Below, piece after piece: positions 49,970 to 51,966 of a DNA stretch of 51,966 nt. The notes beneath the pieces are model-generated. The model was given only the letters and a program-made list of their open reading frames with translations. It did no database searches and was not told the origin of the DNA. The translations under genes and the position numbers were made by a program. Within the stretch, counting starts at the first letter, position 1; each line of letters begins with the position of its first letter. This DNA comes from Acidobacteriota bacterium (GTDB taxonomy: Bacteria > Acidobacteriota > Thermoanaerobaculia > Gp7-AA8): contig JAOBAU010000367.1 in assembly GCA_025463165.1 (NCBI GenBank), positions 1 through 51,966 of the forward strand. Direction: 5' to 3'.

Positions 49970-50347
49970 ATGGATCTCGTCCTCAAACTCCGCGAGCTGC
50001 GTCGGCTGCGCGGCCTTTCCCAGAAGCAAGCTGCGGAACACTCCGACATGGGACCACGGACGCTCAGTACGTTCGAGACCGGCCGGCGCATAGCAAGCAT
50101 CAAGGTAGAGCAACTCCTTGCGCTTCTTCGCGCCTATGACATGACTCCCGCTGAGTTCTTCGGCGGCGCGGTTGAGTACGAGGTCTTCAGCGAGTTCGAA
50201 CACCTCGACGAACGGGAACTCGCCGTCATCCGCGAACTGCGCCGGGTTCCAGAAGCGGCACGCGAACGTGTCTTCGACTACGTGCTCACGATGATCGAAG
50301 GCGCGGTGCTCCGCGCCGAAAGCGGCGCGCTGCGCGTCGTTCGGTAA
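49970..50347 (+). CDS. XRE-family DNA-binding protein
   Basis: A 125-aa regulator. The Cro/CI-type HTH is LRELRRLRGLSQKQAAEHSD then GPRTLSTFETGRRIASIKVE, continuing QLLALLRAYDMTPAEFFGG. The C-terminus (HLDERELAVIRELRRVPEAA) is a short helical effector or dimer part. GAGGAGG lies 14-20 bases upstream, slightly far. It is the second XRE protein of the module. Confidence 0.88.
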   Translation: MDLVLKLRELRRLRGLSQKQAAEHSDMGPRTLSTFETGRRIASIKVEQLLALLRAYDMTPAEFFGGAVEYEVFSEFEHLDERELAVIRELRRVPEAARERVFDYVLTMIEGAVLRAESGALRVVR

Positions 50348-50414
50348 CGCCCTTCGTTCCTTCGCAGAGCCCGACCTCTCCCTCCCAAACACAGCTCATC
50401 AGAAAGGAGAAGTT

Positions 50415-51176
50415 ATGGCTGAAGTGATTCTGCTGCATGCGAAGAGCCGTCTCGTCGGACGACAGGATCTTCGCGACCTTCCAACACCCGATCCGACCGA
50501 AACACATTTCCCCATTCCACACTGGCGCATCGTCCAGACGCTCGCGGAAACCCTTGCCTTTCGGCACCTCACGATCGTCTCCGAGGAGTACGCCGTGTCC
50601 GCCGATGGCATGCGGTTCTTCGCTGCGCTCACCCTGAACGTAGAGGAGACCGGCGTCCGCGTGGCGATCGGTCTCCGCAACTCGCACGACAAATCCTTTT
50701 CGATGGGGATGACGGTCGGACACCGCGTGCTCGTTTGCGACAACCTCGCGCTCTTCGGCGATTACCCGCCGGTCATGCGTAAGCACACGAAGAACGTCGA
50801 GATCGAGGAGATCATGTCGTCAGCCGTCGACAAGGTGCAGCGAAACTTCGAACCGATGAAGCGGCAGATCGCCTTCTTCCGCGGCTGCGATCTTTCGGAC
50901 GACCGCGCGAAGCTCGCGATCTACGAGGCGTTCTTCGGCGGGGCCGCCGATCTCCCGAAGCATCTCGGTCAGGTCGTCCACACGAACTACTTCAAACCGA
51001 AGCACCCGGACTTCGAACCGCGAACTCTCTGGTCGTTGGAGAACGCCTTTACGTCAGCGCTCCAAGTACTTGAGCCGGTGGCACGGCTTCGAACTGCTGG
51101 CCGGCTCGCTCCGTTTCTCGCGAAGCTGCAGGAGCTTGCGACCCGCGCACCTCTCGTCGCCCTCTCGCCAGCATGA
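50415..51176 (+). CDS. DUF932-family protein (phage/plasmid-like)
   Basis: A 253-aa protein matching DUF932 (also called DUF945, phage/plasmid-like TIGR03299): PHWRIVQTLAETLAFRHLT, IVSEEYAVSADGMRFFAALT, VAIGLRNSHDKSFSM and VGHRVLVCDNLALFGD. The family is common on plasmids, phages and integrated elements and its function is unknown; recombination or anti-restriction has been suggested. The ATG follows AAAGGAGA. It is downstream of the second XRE gene. Confidence 0.88.
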   Translation: MAEVILLHAKSRLVGRQDLRDLPTPDPTETHFPIPHWRIVQTLAETLAFRHLTIVSEEYAVSADGMRFFAALTLNVEETGVRVAIGLRNSHDKSFSMGMTVGHRVLVCDNLALFGDYPPVMRKHTKNVEIEEIMSSAVDKVQRNFEPMKRQIAFFRGCDLSDDRAKLAIYEAFFGGAADLPKHLGQVVHTNYFKPKHPDFEPRTLWSLENAFTSALQVLEPVARLRTAGRLAPFLAKLQELATRAPLVALSPA

Positions 51177-51250
51177 GCAGCGTGTCGCTCGTTACGGTAC
51201 GACGCAGCTCATGGTCTCAAAGCGCTTCACGCGTGATCAAAGGAGTACGT

Positions 51251-51415
51251 ATGCCATTGCGATTCGAACGGTATCGGCGCTTCTGGGCGGTCTACGACGA
51301 CCAGCAGCTGCTCTGTCTTACCGTTTACAAAAAAGGGGCGGCCTCCGTGATCGCCACCGTCGAGGGTTTGCGGCGATCGCTCGGCAGGCGTCGTCGCCGA
51401 GCTGCTCCATCCTGA
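51251..51415 (+). CDS. Small protein downstream of DUF932
   Basis: A 54-aa product, ATG at 51251 after AAAGGAG: MPLRFERYRRFWAVYDDQQL then LCLTVYKKGAASVIATVEGL and a basic tail. Short ORFs like this often follow DUF932 genes. Function unknown. Confidence 0.65.
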   Translation: MPLRFERYRRFWAVYDDQQLLCLTVYKKGAASVIATVEGLRRSLGRRRRRAAPS

Positions 51416-51429
51416 AATCTGCAGCATCC

Positions 51430-51461
51430 AGCCCGTCGCGTTAAGCGGCGGGCTCTTTCTT
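51430..51461 (+). terminator. Rho-independent terminator
   Basis: AGCCCGTCGC and GCGGCGGGCT (one T-G pair) form a 10-bp stem with loop GTTAA, followed by CTTTCTT. It ends the DUF932 transcript. Confidence 0.8.
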
Positions 51462-51668
51462 ATCCACGGGGAATAGAGAAACAGTCGGAAACTGCACACG
51501 AACTTGAGCGCCTGCGACCTCAATCGCTACGAAGCGTGACACTCTGCCGAAGAACGCGAATGGCGGCCGTATTGTCTTCCCGCGGCCGGCTCACTGAGGA
51601 GTTTCCGAGCTTCGTTTCATGCACGTGCACCTCGGAACCCTCCGAGTCGGTCGCAATTGGAGGGAGCA

Positions 51669-51941
51669 ATGCGGCAATCCTTGCGTGATCTCTACGACGA
51701 CATAGAACCGGCGCTGCGCCTCTTCCGCCTTACTAGGGAGATTCAGTCGCGCATCATGAGCAATTACGCCGAGTGTTTCGATCCGCTTCGCATCGTGCTT
51801 CCGAGCGAGTTGCGCGCCGCGCTCGAAAAGGAGATCGCAGAAGAAGCCTACGATCTCTGCGCGTTCATTCAGGCGTGCCTTGAGGAGCACCCCGAGCTGT
51901 ATCGGGATAGTCAGCCGCCGGATGCTGACCTGCGGGTCTGA
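51669..51941 (+). CDS. Small acidic protein, unknown
   Basis: A 90-aa helical, acidic product: MRQSLRDLYDDIEPALRLFR, then LRAALEKEIAEEAYDLCAFI and a QACLEEHPELYR end. The ATG at 51669 has GGAGGG 5 bases upstream; an in-frame TTG 12 bases earlier is not needed. It may be the start of a new transcript running past the window. No family is recognised. Confidence 0.65.
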   Translation: MRQSLRDLYDDIEPALRLFRLTREIQSRIMSNYAECFDPLRIVLPSELRAALEKEIAEEAYDLCAFIQACLEEHPELYRDSQPPDADLRV

Positions 51942-51966
51942 GCGTCGAGCTCAGGCCCGCAGGTAG

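Overview
The window is high-GC bacterial chromosome whose gene content points to Acidobacteriota or a related soil lineage. The clues are a winged-helix plus FHA regulator, dispersed 7-bp (AGTGCTG/AGGACTG) repeats that enter coding sequence, TrmFO, and many signal-peptide proteins of unknown function. This is inference; there is no rRNA to settle it. Two kinds of DNA are joined near position 25.7 kb.

1-25.6 kb is mostly ordinary chromosome. It carries the secD (partial)-yajC-tgt block, a LolA-like carrier, an exported protein, an M23 peptidase, a GHMP kinase fused to a coiled-coil domain and tRNA-Pro(GGG). A 1.3 kb stretch with one secreted Cys-rich protein lies between the tRNA 3' end and an imperfect copy of that end. 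Then come a wHTH-FHA regulator, a broken sensor kinase, an exported/membrane plus beta-propeller gene pair (12.7-14.7 kb), and a tight minus-strand operon (18.7-14.7 kb) coding a 799-aa protein, a caspase-fold-like protein and a small helical protein. DUF3467-trmFO and a GntR-ABC transporter operon with a clear palindromic operator follow.

25.7-52 kb reads as a composite genomic island. It opens with a 30-bp fragment matching the 3' end of a tmRNA gene (probable attachment site) and, 1 kb further in, a catalytic-domain-only tyrosine recombinase. The cargo includes exported proteins with InlB-like repeats, a UmuD-like protein lacking its catalytic serine, a 979-aa AAA+ ATPase, and a defence-type cassette (HigB, HigA-ImmA fusion, Beta-family protein, and an opposing sce7726-type nuclease). 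Next are two decayed serine recombinases and one intact one with a coupled small partner. The right end (45.2-52 kb) is a replication/mobilisation module: a primase with its domains in reversed order, a D5-like ATPase, a VirD4/HerA-like ATPase, two XRE regulators, a RuvC-like RNase H-fold protein, a DUF932 protein and small ORFs.

A 30-31 bp motif (GGTAGGGA, then CTCCT at fixed distance) recurs six times, five of them just upstream of a plausible gene. It is found on both sides of the island boundary and looks like the promoter or leader of an undescribed regulon.
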